A stretch of 64,000 nucleotides of DNA from Psychroserpens sp. (GCA_017643165.1 JAEPNY010000002.1:624979-688978); one strand, 5' to 3'; counted from the stretch's first letter, positions 27,911 through 36,445 are shown. Translations and numbers: made by a program. The notes: generated by a model not told the origin, from the letters alone.

Positions 27911-28696
27911 TTAGTTTGATTTAAAATAACCTTTCATAATTCCACGATGCGAATTCTTAATAAACTGTAAGATCTCGTCACGCTCAGGTGTAGCTTGCAT
28001 TTCGGCCTCAATAATTTCAGCAGCCTGCGAGTTATTGTAATTCTTTTGGTAAAGGATACGATATATATCTTGAATCTCACGAATCTTTTCTGTTGAGAAT
28101 CCGCGTCGTCGCAGACCAACAGAATTTATACCTACATATGATAATGGTTCACGTGCCGCTTTCACAAATGGCGGAACGTCTTTACGAACTAGTGATCCAC
28201 CCGTTACAAAGGCGTGATTTCCTATGGAACAGAATTGATGCACAGCGGTCATTCCAGCTAATACGACATAGTCGCCAACAGTAATATGACCTGCTAGTGT
28301 ACTATTATTAGAGAATATGCAGTTATCTCCAACAATACAATCGTGAGCAACGTGACAATAAGCCATAATTAAACAGTTATTACCAATCACAGTTTTCATA
28401 CGATCTGTAGTACCCCTATTAATGGTTACACATTCTCTAATCGTTACATTATCACCAATAATCGTAAGTGTGTCTTCATCATTGTATTTAAGGTCCTGAG
28501 GAACGGCAGAAATGACTGAACCAGGAAAAATATTACAATTCTTACCAATTCGTGCACCTTCCATTATCGTTACATTACTTCCAATCCAAGTTCCTTCACC
28601 AATGGTTACATTATTATAAATTGTTGTAAACGGTTCAATAACGACATTCTTGGCAATTTTGGCTCCTGGATGTACGTATGCTAATGGTTGATTCAT
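27911..28696 (-). CDS. lpxA: UDP-N-acetylglucosamine acyltransferase LpxA
   Basis: First enzyme of lipid A synthesis; it transfers a 3-hydroxyacyl chain from ACP to the 3-OH of UDP-GlcNAc. It has 261 residues. The hexapeptide left-handed helix covers about 1-190, with the catalytic histidine in CHVAHDCIVGDNC near 124. The C-terminal alpha domain (about 195-261) carries GLRRRGFSTEKI. The start is 1 base after the lpxC-fabZ stop. Confidence 0.97.
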   Translation of the reverse strand: MNQPLAYVHPGAKIAKNVVIEPFTTIYNNVTIGEGTWIGSNVTIMEGARIGKNCNIFPGSVISAVPQDLKYNDEDTLTIIGDNVTIRECVTINRGTTDRMKTVIGNNCLIMAYCHVAHDCIVGDNCIFSNNSTLAGHITVGDYVVLAGMTAVHQFCSIGNHAFVTGGSLVRKDVPPFVKAAREPLSYVGINSVGLRRRGFSTEKIREIQDIYRILYQKNYNNSQAAEIIEAEMQATPERDEILQFIKNSHRGIMKGYFKSN

Positions 28697-28697
28697 G

Positions 28698-30104
28698 TTA
28701 TTTTACTTTTGAAATTTGTGCCATTAACTCAGCTTCTGCGCATAATTTTCCATTTGAATACGCATAACCTTGCATATGGCAAATACCTCTTCGAATAGGT
28801 GTAATTAAGTCACACTTAAAAATTAAGGTATCTCCCGGAACTACTTTTTGTTTGAATTTTACCTTATCTATTTTCATAAAGAACGTCAGGTAATTTTCTG
28901 GGTCAGGTACAGTACTCAATACTAGAATCCCTCCAGTCTGTGCCATTGCTTCAACGATCAAAACTCCAGGCATCACGGGAGCTCCTGGAAAATGACCCCT
29001 AAAGTATTCTTCGTTCATAGTCACATTCTTCATTCCGATTACATGTGAATCTGTGAGCTCATATATCTTATCAATCAACAAGAATGGCTGACGATGTGGT
29101 AACATATCCATGATCTGATTCACGTCCATTAAAGGCGGTTGATTCAAATCAATTTGTGGTACATTATTACGACGTTCATTCTTAATAATTTTTGCAATCT
29201 TTTTAGCAAACTGCGTATTTATGAAGTGACCAGGTTTATTGGCAATGACTTTTCCTTTGATGCGCGTGCCGATTAGTGCAAGATCACCAACAACGTCTAA
29301 TAATTTATGACGTGCTGCTTCATTTGGATAATGCAACGTCAAATTATCTAGTATTCCATTTGGTTTGACAGCGATAGAGTCTTTTTTGAAAGCAACTCGC
29401 AATTTATCCATTGTTTCTGGTGAAAGTTCCTTATCAACATAAACAATTGCATTATTGAGATCACCTCCTTTAATAAGTCCGTGTTCTAATAACATTTCTA
29501 ATTCATGCAAGAAGCTAAACGTTCGAGAATCTGAAATTTCATCTTTAAAATCCGAAATATGCGATAAAGTTGCATTTTGTGTTCCTAGCACTTTCGTACC
29601 AAAGTCTACCATTGCGGTAATCTGGTATTCCTTAGCTGGCATGACGATGAGCTCGCTTCCTGAGTCTTCATCAGCATATGAAATTACATCTGTAATGACA
29701 TACTCTTCTCTAAAATCATCTTGTTCTGTGATTCCTGCTTTTTCTAGAGCTTCAACAAAAAACTTAGAAGACCCATCCATGATAGGCGGTTCTGAAGCAT
29801 CGAGTTCTATTATTGCATTATCGATATCGAGGCCTACAAGTGCTGCAAGTACATGCTCTGATGTCTGAATTGTTACACCATTTTTTTCTAGGCAAGTTCC
29901 GCGTTGCGTATTGGTTACATAATTCGCATCGGCCTCTATTACTGGAGAACCCTCCAGGTCAATTCTTTTAAATGAGTATCCATTATTTGGAGGCGCTGGA
30001 CAAAAGGTTAACGTCACATCTTTACCTGTGTGCAAACCGACACCTGTAAGCGATACTTGCTTTTCAATTGTCCTTTGTTTGACGTCAGTCTTAATTATTC
30101 CCAT
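28698..30104 (-). CDS. lpxC-fabZ: Bifunctional LpxC deacetylase / FabZ dehydratase
   Basis: A 468-residue fusion typical of Bacteroidota. The LpxC half (about 1-310) is the zinc deacetylase committing UDP-acyl-GlcNAc to lipid A. It shows [25 protein letters not shown] with the zinc histidine, and [12 protein letters not shown]. The FabZ half (about 325-468) is the 3-hydroxyacyl-ACP dehydratase, with [11 protein letters not shown] and the catalytic [21 protein letters not shown] region. Linking the two may balance hydroxyacyl-ACP use between lipid A and fatty acids. It overlaps the end of lpxD by 14 bases. Confidence 0.97.
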   Translation of the reverse strand: MGIIKTDVKQRTIEKQVSLTGVGLHTGKDVTLTFCPAPPNNGYSFKRIDLEGSPVIEADANYVTNTQRGTCLEKNGVTIQTSEHVLAALVGLDIDNAIIELDASEPPIMDGSSKFFVEALEKAGITEQDDFREEYVITDVISYADEDSGSELIVMPAKEYQITAMVDFGTKVLGTQNATLSHISDFKDEISDSRTFSFLHELEMLLEHGLIKGGDLNNAIVYVDKELSPETMDKLRVAFKKDSIAVKPNGILDNLTLHYPNEAARHKLLDVVGDLALIGTRIKGKVIANKPGHFINTQFAKKIAKIIKNERRNNVPQIDLNQPPLMDVNQIMDMLPHRQPFLLIDKIYELTDSHVIGMKNVTMNEEYFRGHFPGAPVMPGVLIVEAMAQTGGILVLSTVPDPENYLTFFMKIDKVKFKQKVVPGDTLIFKCDLITPIRRGICHMQGYAYSNGKLCAEAELMAQISKVK

Positions 30105-31119
30105 CTAATTTTTTTTCTAGTTCATTAACAGTCTTCACAAGTTTTGGAAGATTCTTGAAATGTACATATGACTTATTATAATCTCCATAATTTAATGCTG
30201 GAGATCCTTGAAGAACTTCATTATCTTTTACATTTCGTCCGATACCAGATTGTGCTTGTATCTTAACGTTATTCCCTATTGTAATATGTCCTACTATTCC
30301 AACCTGACCACCAATCTGACAATTTTCACCAATCTTAGTAGAACCTGCTATTCCTGTTTGTGCAGCAATAACCGTATTTTTCCCTATTTCAACATTATGA
30401 GCAATTTGGATCTGATTATCCAGCTTAACACCGCGTCTAATCACTGTAGATCCTAATGTCGCTCTATCAATAGTAGTACCAGCTCCAACGTCCACAAAAT
30501 CCTCAATAATTACATTACCAGTTTGTGGAACTTTTGAGTATTCGCCTTTTTCATTTGGAGCAAAACCAAATCCATCAGCACCAATAATAGCTCCTGAATT
30601 TATAACACAGTTGTTGCCTATGGTACTCTCTGAATAAATTTTAGCTCCAGAAAAAATAATCGTATTATCACCTATGGTAACGTTATCACCTATATAACTA
30701 TTAGGAAATATTTTCACATTATTTCCTATCACCACGTTGTTGCCAATATAACTGAAGGCACCAACATAAAGATCCTCACCTAACGCTGCGGATTCAGAAA
30801 TAAAAGATGGTTGTTCAATACCATGTTTATTTAACTTAACCTGATTGTAATATTCTAAAAGTTTAGAGAAAGATTTGTAAGCATCTTCCACCTTTATTAA
30901 GGTTGTACTTAACTCATTTTCAGGTTCAAATGTTTTGTTTACTATAGTAATTGAAGCTTCTGTAGAATAGATAAAAGGTTTGTACTTTGGGTTTGCCAAA
31001 AAGGTCAAACTCCCTTTAGTTCCTTCTTCGATTTTTGAAAGTTTAGAGACTTCAACCATTGGATCTCCAACGATCTCACCTTCTAAAATTCCAGCTATTT
31101 GTTCTGCCGTAAAATTCAT
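30091..31119 (-). CDS. lpxD: UDP-3-O-acylglucosamine N-acyltransferase LpxD
   Basis: Third acylation step of lipid A synthesis. It has 342 residues. The N-terminal uridine-binding domain starts [19 protein letters not shown], and hexapeptide repeats run from about 105 to 310. The catalytic His lies in [15 protein letters not shown]-terminal helices follow ([17 protein letters not shown]). It is the first of the lpx genes. A perfect TAnnTTTG box ends only 5 bases before its ATG, and the HD gene lies 31 bases upstream, so it may be read from both. Confidence 0.97.
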   Translation of the reverse strand: MNFTAEQIAGILEGEIVGDPMVEVSKLSKIEEGTKGSLTFLANPKYKPFIYSTEASITIVNKTFEPENELSTTLIKVEDAYKSFSKLLEYYNQVKLNKHGIEQPSFISESAALGEDLYVGAFSYIGNNVVIGNNVKIFPNSYIGDNVTIGDNTIIFSGAKIYSESTIGNNCVINSGAIIGADGFGFAPNEKGEYSKVPQTGNVIIEDFVDVGAGTTIDRATLGSTVIRRGVKLDNQIQIAHNVEIGKNTVIAAQTGIAGSTKIGENCQIGGQVGIVGHITIGNNVKIQAQSGIGRNVKDNEVLQGSPALNYGDYNKSYVHFKNLPKLVKTVNELEKKLDGNN

Positions 31120-31124
31120 TCTCG

Positions 31125-31132
31125 CAAAAATA
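31125..31132 (-). promoter_or_regulatory. -7-like box abutting the lpxD start codon
   Basis: Minus-strand TATTTTTG matches TAnnTTTG, ends 5 bases before the lpxD ATG (31117-31119) and would place a transcript start at or next to the start codon. No -33 element is evident. It may give a near-leaderless lpxD message or be a chance match; the surrounding 11-mer is identical to the one at the sucD promoter. Confidence 0.3.
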
Positions 31133-31150
31133 GGAAAAATGTGTTAATTT

Positions 31151-32371
31151 TTATTTAGGATAACAGATATAATATTTGGTTACAGGTTTCGATAAGGCTT
31201 TAATACTGAATTGATCAGAAGCCTTTGCCAAATCTACTACCTTTCCTGACTTCTGCAATATTTTTATATTCTGTTTTTTAGATTGATACGCCTGATTTGA
31301 AATTTTATCAATGAATACGAAATACTCAGCCTCATTTTCGGAAATATCATATTTTTCCATCAGTGCCTTATAGTGCTTATCTAAAGTTGCAGGTTTAATA
31401 GGCTTATTCTTTAATTTGATTTTAAGAAGATCACGATTAATAATCATATCACACAGATTGCTCAAAATAAAATCATCATGATATTGCCACTCTTTCATAG
31501 CAGCCATGATATCAGTATCATCAAGACGTGCAAAAATCTCCAATGTATGGTCATCAAAGTTTTTATCTGAAATTTCATTATTCAGAAAATAGGATAATGA
31601 TTCACTAGCGTTTAAGATTACACCGTCGTTAGCTAATTCTTTTGCGCGTTTTAAAACACGTGTTAGTAATTGTTCTGCAACAAGACCTGTTTTATGCAAA
31701 TACACTTGCCAATACATAAATCGACGAGCGACTAAAAACTTCTCAACACTGTAGATACCTTTTTCTTCAACCACCAGTTTATCATCTACGACATTAAGCA
31801 TCGTGATCAAGCGTTCACTATTTATATTTCCTTCGGCCACTCCTGTATAAAAACTATCACGCTTTAAATAGTCTGCGCGATCCATATCGAACTGACTTGA
31901 AATAAGTTCACATAAAAACGGACGATGGTATTTTCCTTCGAAAATTTGAATGGCAAGCGTTAAACTTCCGTTAAATTCTTCATTTAACTTAGTCATAAAT
32001 CGAAGCGAAATATCTTCATGAGATATACCACTTACGATACTGTGTTCCATAGCATGTGAAAACGGACCATGTCCAATATCATGCAAAAGAATAGCAACAT
32101 AAAGTGCGCGTTCCTCTTCCTCTGAAATGCTAACCTCCTTAAAACGAAGAACATTCACGGCTTTTTGCATTAAATGCATACAACCAATCGCATGGTGAAA
32201 ACGTGTGTGATGCGCGCCAGGATATACCAAGTAGGAAAGTCCCATTTGAGAAATACGACGTAGTCGCTGAAAATATTTATGTTCAATAAGATCAAAAATT
32301 AGCGAGTTCGGAATCGTAATAAATCCGTAAATTGGATCGTTAAAGATCTTAAGTTTGTTGTTGGTCTTCAA
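31151..32371 (-). CDS. HD-domain phosphohydrolase (dNTPase-like)
   Basis: A 406-residue HD-superfamily protein. The metal-binding residues are in HTRFHHAIG (near 55-62) and the HD motif ILLHDIGHGPFSHAMEH (near 93-110), with DRADYLKRDSFYTG near 172-185. This matches the SAMHD1/dGTPase-like group, which hydrolyses deoxynucleoside triphosphates. Bacterial members of this subfamily are often annotated only as HD proteins, and its substrate is not shown by sequence. It lies upstream of lpxD in the same direction and diverges from porX with a 35-base gap. Confidence 0.88.
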   Translation of the reverse strand: MKTNNKLKIFNDPIYGFITIPNSLIFDLIEHKYFQRLRRISQMGLSYLVYPGAHHTRFHHAIGCMHLMQKAVNVLRFKEVSISEEEERALYVAILLHDIGHGPFSHAMEHSIVSGISHEDISLRFMTKLNEEFNGSLTLAIQIFEGKYHRPFLCELISSQFDMDRADYLKRDSFYTGVAEGNINSERLITMLNVVDDKLVVEEKGIYSVEKFLVARRFMYWQVYLHKTGLVAEQLLTRVLKRAKELANDGVILNASESLSYFLNNEISDKNFDDHTLEIFARLDDTDIMAAMKEWQYHDDFILSNLCDMIINRDLLKIKLKNKPIKPATLDKHYKALMEKYDISENEAEYFVFIDKISNQAYQSKKQNIKILQKSGKVVDLAKASDQFSIKALSKPVTKYYICYPK

Positions 32372-32383
32372 ACCTTAACTTTT
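32354..32383 (+). promoter_or_regulatory. Probable porX promoter
   Basis: TTTG at 32354-32357 and TAACTTTT at 32376-32383 (seven of eight bases of TAnnTTTG) are 18 bases apart. They are followed 24 bases later by the porX ATG. The -33 part lies inside the first codons of the divergent HD gene. Confidence 0.45.
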
Positions 32384-32406
32384 ACATTAATATTAAACAA
32401 ATATAC

Positions 32407-33960
32407 ATGAACACTATAAATATTCTTTGGGTTGATGATGAAATCGATCTATTAAAACCTCATATTCTCTTTTTAGAACAAAAACAATATAAGGTTACAA
32501 CTTGTCAAAGTGGTACAGAAGCAATAGATATTATTGACGATACAAACTTTGATATTGTGTTTTTAGACGAAAACATGCCAGGACTTACAGGATTGGAAAC
32601 GTTGAATGAAATTAAAGAAAAGCGTGCCAATCTTCCGGTAGTTATGATCACTAAGAGTGAAGAAGAATATATTATGGAAGAAGCGATTGGAAACAAGATC
32701 GCAGATTACCTCATTAAACCTGTTAATCCAAATCAAATCTTATTAAGCCTAAAGAAGAATTTAGATCATTCGCGATTGGTTTCGGAGAAAACGACATCTA
32801 ACTATCAGCAAGAATTTAGAAAGATAGCTATGGACATGTCTATGGTTAATAATTATGAAGAATGGTGCGAACTGTATCAACGTTTAATCTATTGGGAATT
32901 ACAACTTGAAGATATTGAAGATGTTGGAATGACTGAAATATTAGAGTCTCAAAAGACAGAAGCAAATGTGCAATTTGGAAAGTTCATTGATAAAAACTAT
33001 CCAGATTGGTTTGATCAAGGTGCAGATGCACCTACTCTGTCTCATACGTTGTTTAATGATAAGGTCGTTCCTGAATTGAGTAAGGATCAACCAACCTTAT
33101 TGATTGTTATTGACAATCTTCGATATGATCAGTGGAAGGCTTTTGAGCCTATCGTGAACAATTATTACAAAAAAGATTCTGAAACACCGTTTTACAGCAT
33201 TTTACCTACTGCGACGCAATACGCTCGTAATGCTATATTCTCGGGATTAATGCCATTAGATATGGAAAAGCAGCATCCTAATCTATGGAAGAATGACATA
33301 GATGAAGGTGGAAAGAATTTACATGAAGCTGATTTTCTACAAGCTCAAATGAAACGATTGGGTTTAAATCATTTCAAAACAGAATATCATAAGATAACGA
33401 ATTTAAGATCGGGTAAAAAACTCGTGGATAACTTTAAGACCCTTAAAGACAATGATCTATCAGTGATTGTCTATAATTTCGTTGATATGCTGTCGCATTC
33501 TAAAACAGAAATGGAAGTGGTCAAAGAATTGGCTTCTAATGACAAGGCTTACAGATCTCTTACGGTTAGTTGGTTTAAAAATTCTCCGTTGCTGGAAATG
33601 ATTCAACAAGCACAACATCTCGGTTTCAAGCTTATCTTAACCACAGACCACGGCACAATTAACGTAAAGAACCCTTCTAAAGTTATCGGTGATCGCGATA
33701 CAAGTTTAAACTTACGCTATAAAACTGGACGTAGCTTAACTTATGAAGATCGGGATGTATTGGTAGCTAAAGATCCTAAGGCCATTAAGCTTCCGGCCAT
33801 TACAATGAGTAGCTCTTTTATCTTTGCTAAGAGTGACTATTTCTTGGCCTACCCTAACAATTATAATCACTATGTAAGTTATTATAGAAATACCTATCAG
33901 CATGGTGGAGTTTCCCTAGAAGAAATGATCATTCCGTTTGTGGTTATGAACCCGAAATAA
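32407..33960 (+). CDS. porX: PorX, response regulator with alkaline-phosphatase-superfamily output domain
   Basis: Regulator of the type IX secretion and gliding system in Bacteroidota, paired with the kinase PorY, which is not in the window. It has 517 residues. The receiver domain (about 1-120) has the acidic pocket VDDEID (Asp10, Asp11), the phospho-acceptor Asp54 in VFLDENMPG, and Lys in LIKPVN. The C-terminal part (about 205-510) is a PglZ-type alkaline-phosphatase domain: VIDNLRYDQWK, the nucleophile-threonine region PTATQYARNAIFSG, TDHGT, and a final QHGGVSLEEMIIP. Characterised PorX proteins have phosphodiesterase activity in this domain. A secreted T9SS cargo is encoded at 38185-42519. 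Confidence 0.95.
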   Translation: MNTINILWVDDEIDLLKPHILFLEQKQYKVTTCQSGTEAIDIIDDTNFDIVFLDENMPGLTGLETLNEIKEKRANLPVVMITKSEEEYIMEEAIGNKIADYLIKPVNPNQILLSLKKNLDHSRLVSEKTTSNYQQEFRKIAMDMSMVNNYEEWCELYQRLIYWELQLEDIEDVGMTEILESQKTEANVQFGKFIDKNYPDWFDQGADAPTLSHTLFNDKVVPELSKDQPTLLIVIDNLRYDQWKAFEPIVNNYYKKDSETPFYSILPTATQYARNAIFSGLMPLDMEKQHPNLWKNDIDEGGKNLHEADFLQAQMKRLGLNHFKTEYHKITNLRSGKKLVDNFKTLKDNDLSVIVYNFVDMLSHSKTEMEVVKELASNDKAYRSLTVSWFKNSPLLEMIQQAQHLGFKLILTTDHGTINVKNPSKVIGDRDTSLNLRYKTGRSLTYEDRDVLVAKDPKAIKLPAITMSSSFIFAKSDYFLAYPNNYNHYVSYYRNTYQHGGVSLEEMIIPFVVMNPK

Positions 33961-34077
33961 CTCCGTGTAATGCAAAAAAATCCGATGAAATACACTTTTT
34001 TCTAGTTTTTTTGATAAATAATATGTATAATTGTGCTGTAAATCATGTCGCGATCCATTAATTGGCGCGCCTTTGTG

Positions 34078-34542
34078 ATGAAAACGACACTTGAAAAGAC
34101 ATATCAGATCGATGATATCGATGCTATCGCTAAAGATCTAGTTAGCGGTTTTTCTTCTAGAACTATATTATTCTATGGTGATATGGGCGTTGGAAAAACG
34201 ACACTAATTAAAGCTTTAGTAAGCTCATTAGGAAGTCAGGATGAAGTTAATAGCCCTACCTTCTCTATTGTGAATGAATATATCTCAGAAGATAGGTCTA
34301 TTTATCACTTTGATTTATATCGTATTGAAGATGAAGAAGAGGCATTAAACTTCGGTTTTGAAGACTATTTATACACCTCTAATTGGGTGTTTATTGAATG
34401 GCCAGACAATGCAAAATCTTTATTGCCAGAAGACTATAATCGTATTGATATTACGATGATCGATAAGACCTCAAGATCCCTCAAATTGAGCCAAAACGAA
34501 ACATTAACCTATAAAAACGCTATGGAGCAGTACAAAATTTAG
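34078..34542 (+). CDS. tsaE: tRNA t6A synthesis ATPase TsaE
   Basis: P-loop ATPase that works with TsaB-TsaD in making t6A at tRNA position 37. I chose the ATG at 34078 (MKTTLEKTYQIDDIDAIAKDL, 154 residues); an in-frame ATG 33 bases upstream adds an untypical Arg/Trp-rich stretch. The Walker A motif is GDMGVGKTTL near residue 32-41. The conserved FSIVNEY, YHFDLYR and VFIEWPD segments complete the family pattern. It is downstream of porX by 117 bases, as in many flavobacteria. Confidence 0.94.
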   Translation: MKTTLEKTYQIDDIDAIAKDLVSGFSSRTILFYGDMGVGKTTLIKALVSSLGSQDEVNSPTFSIVNEYISEDRSIYHFDLYRIEDEEEALNFGFEDYLYTSNWVFIEWPDNAKSLLPEDYNRIDITMIDKTSRSLKLSQNETLTYKNAMEQYKI

Positions 34543-34583
34543 AAAATAAATTAGCAACCTCACACCGCATTATTGCTAGTATC

Positions 34584-34598
34584 TACGGAAAAACCGTA
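34584..34598. promoter_or_regulatory. Inverted repeat TACGG-N5-CCGTA, candidate operator
   Basis: Perfect 5-bp arms TACGG (34584-34588) and CCGTA (34594-34598) around AAAAA, in the 159-base gap between tsaE and the small secreted-protein gene. It lies about 67 bases upstream of the predicted -7 box. The spacing of one helical turn between arm centres fits a dimeric HTH regulator; no T run follows, so it is not a terminator. Confidence 0.4.
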
Positions 34599-34664
34599 AG
34601 CCTAAGGTGATTAATCAGATAGTTTTTAACACTACTCTTAACGGTTTAAAGTATAAGGCCATCT

Positions 34665-34672
34665 TATCTTTG
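34665..34672 (+). promoter_or_regulatory. -7 promoter element for the small secreted-protein gene
   Basis: TATCTTTG is a perfect TAnnTTTG box and lies 29 bases before the ATG at 34702. Sequence between it and the ATG contains the simple repeat AATTAATTAATTAAT. The -33 region has only TTTA. Confidence 0.5.
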
Positions 34673-34701
34673 AATCAATTAATTAATTAATCCCTTATAT
34701 T

Positions 34702-34845
34702 ATGAAAACTAAAAAGTATGTACTAGCCCTCGCAATCTTCGGTGGTATGTTGTTTACAGCTCACGCTACGGACATAATCAACTTAGATGGACAAGTTAAA
34801 ACAGAAATCGACAGAAAAAAATTCAAGGTTCCTAACAACGGATAA
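34702..34845 (+). CDS. Small exported protein, 47 residues
   Basis: A short ORF with a typical signal peptide (MKTKKYVLALAIFGGMLFTA, cleavage after HA) and a mature tail of only about 25 residues (TDIINLDGQVKTEIDRKKFK, then VPNNG). It has a good -7 box 29 bases upstream and a plausible operator further up. Tiny secreted proteins with this kind of start sit beside porX/tsaE in several flavobacteria as I remember, without known function. Its last 59 bases overlap the next gene in another frame, so the two may be translationally coupled. Too short for many gene finders but well supported by promoter and signal sequence. Confidence 0.65.
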   Translation: MKTKKYVLALAIFGGMLFTAHATDIINLDGQVKTEIDRKKFKVPNNG

Positions 34846-35338
34846 AAACGTTAGTAGGAAAAACTTACTCGTAGGGAGTATAATTGGCACTTATGTAGCA
34901 ATAACTCCTTTCTTGTTTTACCTTTACGAAAATGTCCCTCAAACTCAGGTTTGGGAGACATTTTTGTTTACATATGATAGTAAAGGTTGGGGAGACGCCA
35001 ATTTATCTATGTGGATTTTAACAGGAAAGTTAATTCCATGTATTTTACTTCTAATTTGGTTCTCAACCTGCAGACACTGGTGGTATCACGCATTAATAGT
35101 TCCAGTAGTTATGTATATATATCAAATCATTAACCTGTTGTACAGTGATAGCAAGTTAGACGAATTAGAATGGATTTATATGGTTCCAATAATGGCTATA
35201 ATCGTTCCTTCGATTTATTTAATTAGGGCAAGGATGTTCAACAAAATTAATGATGCCGACAAGTCCATGAAAGAACTGGAAGAAGAATTTATGATGAAGC
35301 CTAAAGGACTTTGGGGTACAATTAAACAGTATTTTTAG
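34787..35338 (+). CDS. Four-helix membrane protein with CRHWW motif, paralogue of 35335-36060
   Basis: A 183-residue protein with about four membrane helices (near 28-50, 76-98, 103-122, 139-157) and a cytoplasmic C-terminal helix (KSMKELEEEFMMKPKGLWG). Distinctive stretches are TPFLFYLYENVP and FSTCRHWWYHALIVP. The adjacent convergent gene carries matching blocks (TPFLFYFYLFFP and VTCKHWWRVCLLIP), so the two are paralogues. The start overlaps the small exported gene by 59 bases; no later in-frame ATG precedes the first helix. The stop overlaps the convergent gene by 3-4 bases. Function unknown. Confidence 0.72.
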   Translation: MDKLKQKSTEKNSRFLTTDKNVSRKNLLVGSIIGTYVAITPFLFYLYENVPQTQVWETFLFTYDSKGWGDANLSMWILTGKLIPCILLLIWFSTCRHWWYHALIVPVVMYIYQIINLLYSDSKLDELEWIYMVPIMAIIVPSIYLIRARMFNKINDADKSMKELEEEFMMKPKGLWGTIKQYF

Positions 35339-36060
35339 TTTATCATATCTCGAATACTAATAAGCCCTTTCAAATATTCCTCTCTTGTCATAGTGGATTT
35401 TTTATCCCTTAAATTTTTAATATCAAGTTTTATTTTTTGAATATTAGTCTTTTCTATTTTTACTGCGTGTTCAAATAATTGACTAATTTCCATGTCTAAT
35501 TCTTCAGCAAGACTTTTGGATTCAGAATAATATTTAAGTTTTTTAGATAGAATTATTAAGACCGTAATAACAGGAATCGATATTATTAAACTTACGCCTA
35601 ATTCGTATTGATCTACATAATGCAATTCATCGTTTATTACAACTATTAATTGATTAACATAAAAAATAATTGGGATTAGTAGGCACACTCTCCACCAATG
35701 TTTGCATGTAACATACCATATACTGAACATTAATATAAACGAAAACTTTATTGAAAATGTCCATACGAATGCCTGCACATCTTCATAATATGTTGTACTA
35801 ACCGTAAAGAATTTCGTCTCAAAAGTACTTGTTTCTGGAAAGAATAGATAGAAATAAAACAAGAAGGGCGTTATCAAAATGAAAATTATTATAATAATAT
35901 CTTTTAGAAATTCTTTTCGATTATAAAGTCTAGATATTCCCATTTGGTATAGAATTGATTTAACTGATCTTGAGTTACCAACAACTGAATTTAGTAAATT
36001 TTCTACACAATTAAATATTTTAATTAAAAAAAATATACATTTGTATGTAACAAATTTCAT
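35335..36060 (-). CDS. Four-helix membrane protein with CKHWW motif (paralogue)
   Basis: A 241-residue protein with helices near 51-72, 92-115, 122-142 and 150-172, and a long charged C-terminal region (about 180-241, coiled-coil-like) missing in its neighbour. Shared blocks with the convergent gene are the TPFLFY...FPET loop and WYVTCKHWWRVCLL. An in-frame ATG at 35943 (MGISRLYNRKEF) would give 202 residues. It may be the real start, since the longer version covers the predicted promoter of the HTH gene. The stop overlaps the convergent paralogue. Function unknown. Confidence 0.65.
   Translation of the reverse strand: MKFVTYKCIFFLIKIFNCVENLLNSVVGNSRSVKSILYQMGISRLYNRKEFLKDIIIIIFILITPFLFYFYLFFPETSTFETKFFTVSTTYYEDVQAFVWTFSIKFSFILMFSIWYVTCKHWWRVCLLIPIIFYVNQLIVVINDELHYVDQYELGVSLIISIPVITVLIILSKKLKYYSESKSLAEELDMEISQLFEHAVKIEKTNIQKIKLDIKNLRDKKSTMTREEYLKGLISIRDMIN
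36035..36046 (+). promoter_or_regulatory. -7 box of the HTH gene inside a palindrome
   Basis: TACATTTG (36036-36043) is a perfect -7 element, 42 bases before the HTH gene ATG. It lies inside ATACATTTGTAT (36035-36046), whose arms ATACA and TGTAT are perfect inverted repeats around TT. A small HTH protein encoded just downstream could bind here and repress its own gene. Confidence 0.5.
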
Positions 36061-36085
36061 AAACTCCCTTATATCCTAATTAATA

Positions 36086-36445
36086 ATGAGCAAAACTGTA
36101 CATCGCATTATGCAGCTCATATCAGCCTTAAACATGAGTGCAAGACAATTTGATATTTCCATAGGCACTGCCAACGGATACATCCTGAGAATGCGAAAAA
36201 ATAACGCATCTGTTGGAAGCGACGTCATCGAAAGAATTGTAAAAGAATATCCCCAGGTAAATCTTGTATGGTTAATTACAGGTAAAGGTGAAATGTTCTT
36301 AGAAGATCAGCCAGCAATAACGTCTAGAAGTTCCCAAGAAATCGAAGCTTATATAGATGACCGCTTAAAATCCCAATGGTCTGACGAAAAGAAAGCACTC
36401 TTAAATGAGATTCTTCAAGAAATTAAAGACATTGAAAATAAATAA
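36086..36445 (+). CDS. Small helix-turn-helix (CI/XRE-like) DNA-binding protein
   Basis: A 119-residue protein whose first ~65 residues form a helix-turn-helix: RIMQLISALNMSARQFDISIGTANGYI, then DVIERIVKEYPQVNLVWLITGKGEMFL. The last phrase is typical of phage-CI-like repressors of Bacteroidota. The C-terminal half is a charged helix (QEIEAYIDDRLKSQWSDEKKALLNEIL) probably for dimerisation; there is no peptidase domain. It diverges from the paralogous membrane-protein gene, with its promoter in the 5' part of that gene. No prophage genes surround it. Confidence 0.82.
   Translation: MSKTVHRIMQLISALNMSARQFDISIGTANGYILRMRKNNASVGSDVIERIVKEYPQVNLVWLITGKGEMFLEDQPAITSRSSQEIEAYIDDRLKSQWSDEKKALLNEILQEIKDIENK

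Noticed and set aside
29455-29868. 137-codon plus-strand ORF over lpxC
   Set aside because: Antisense shadow of a well-supported gene; no start signal and no recognisable domain.
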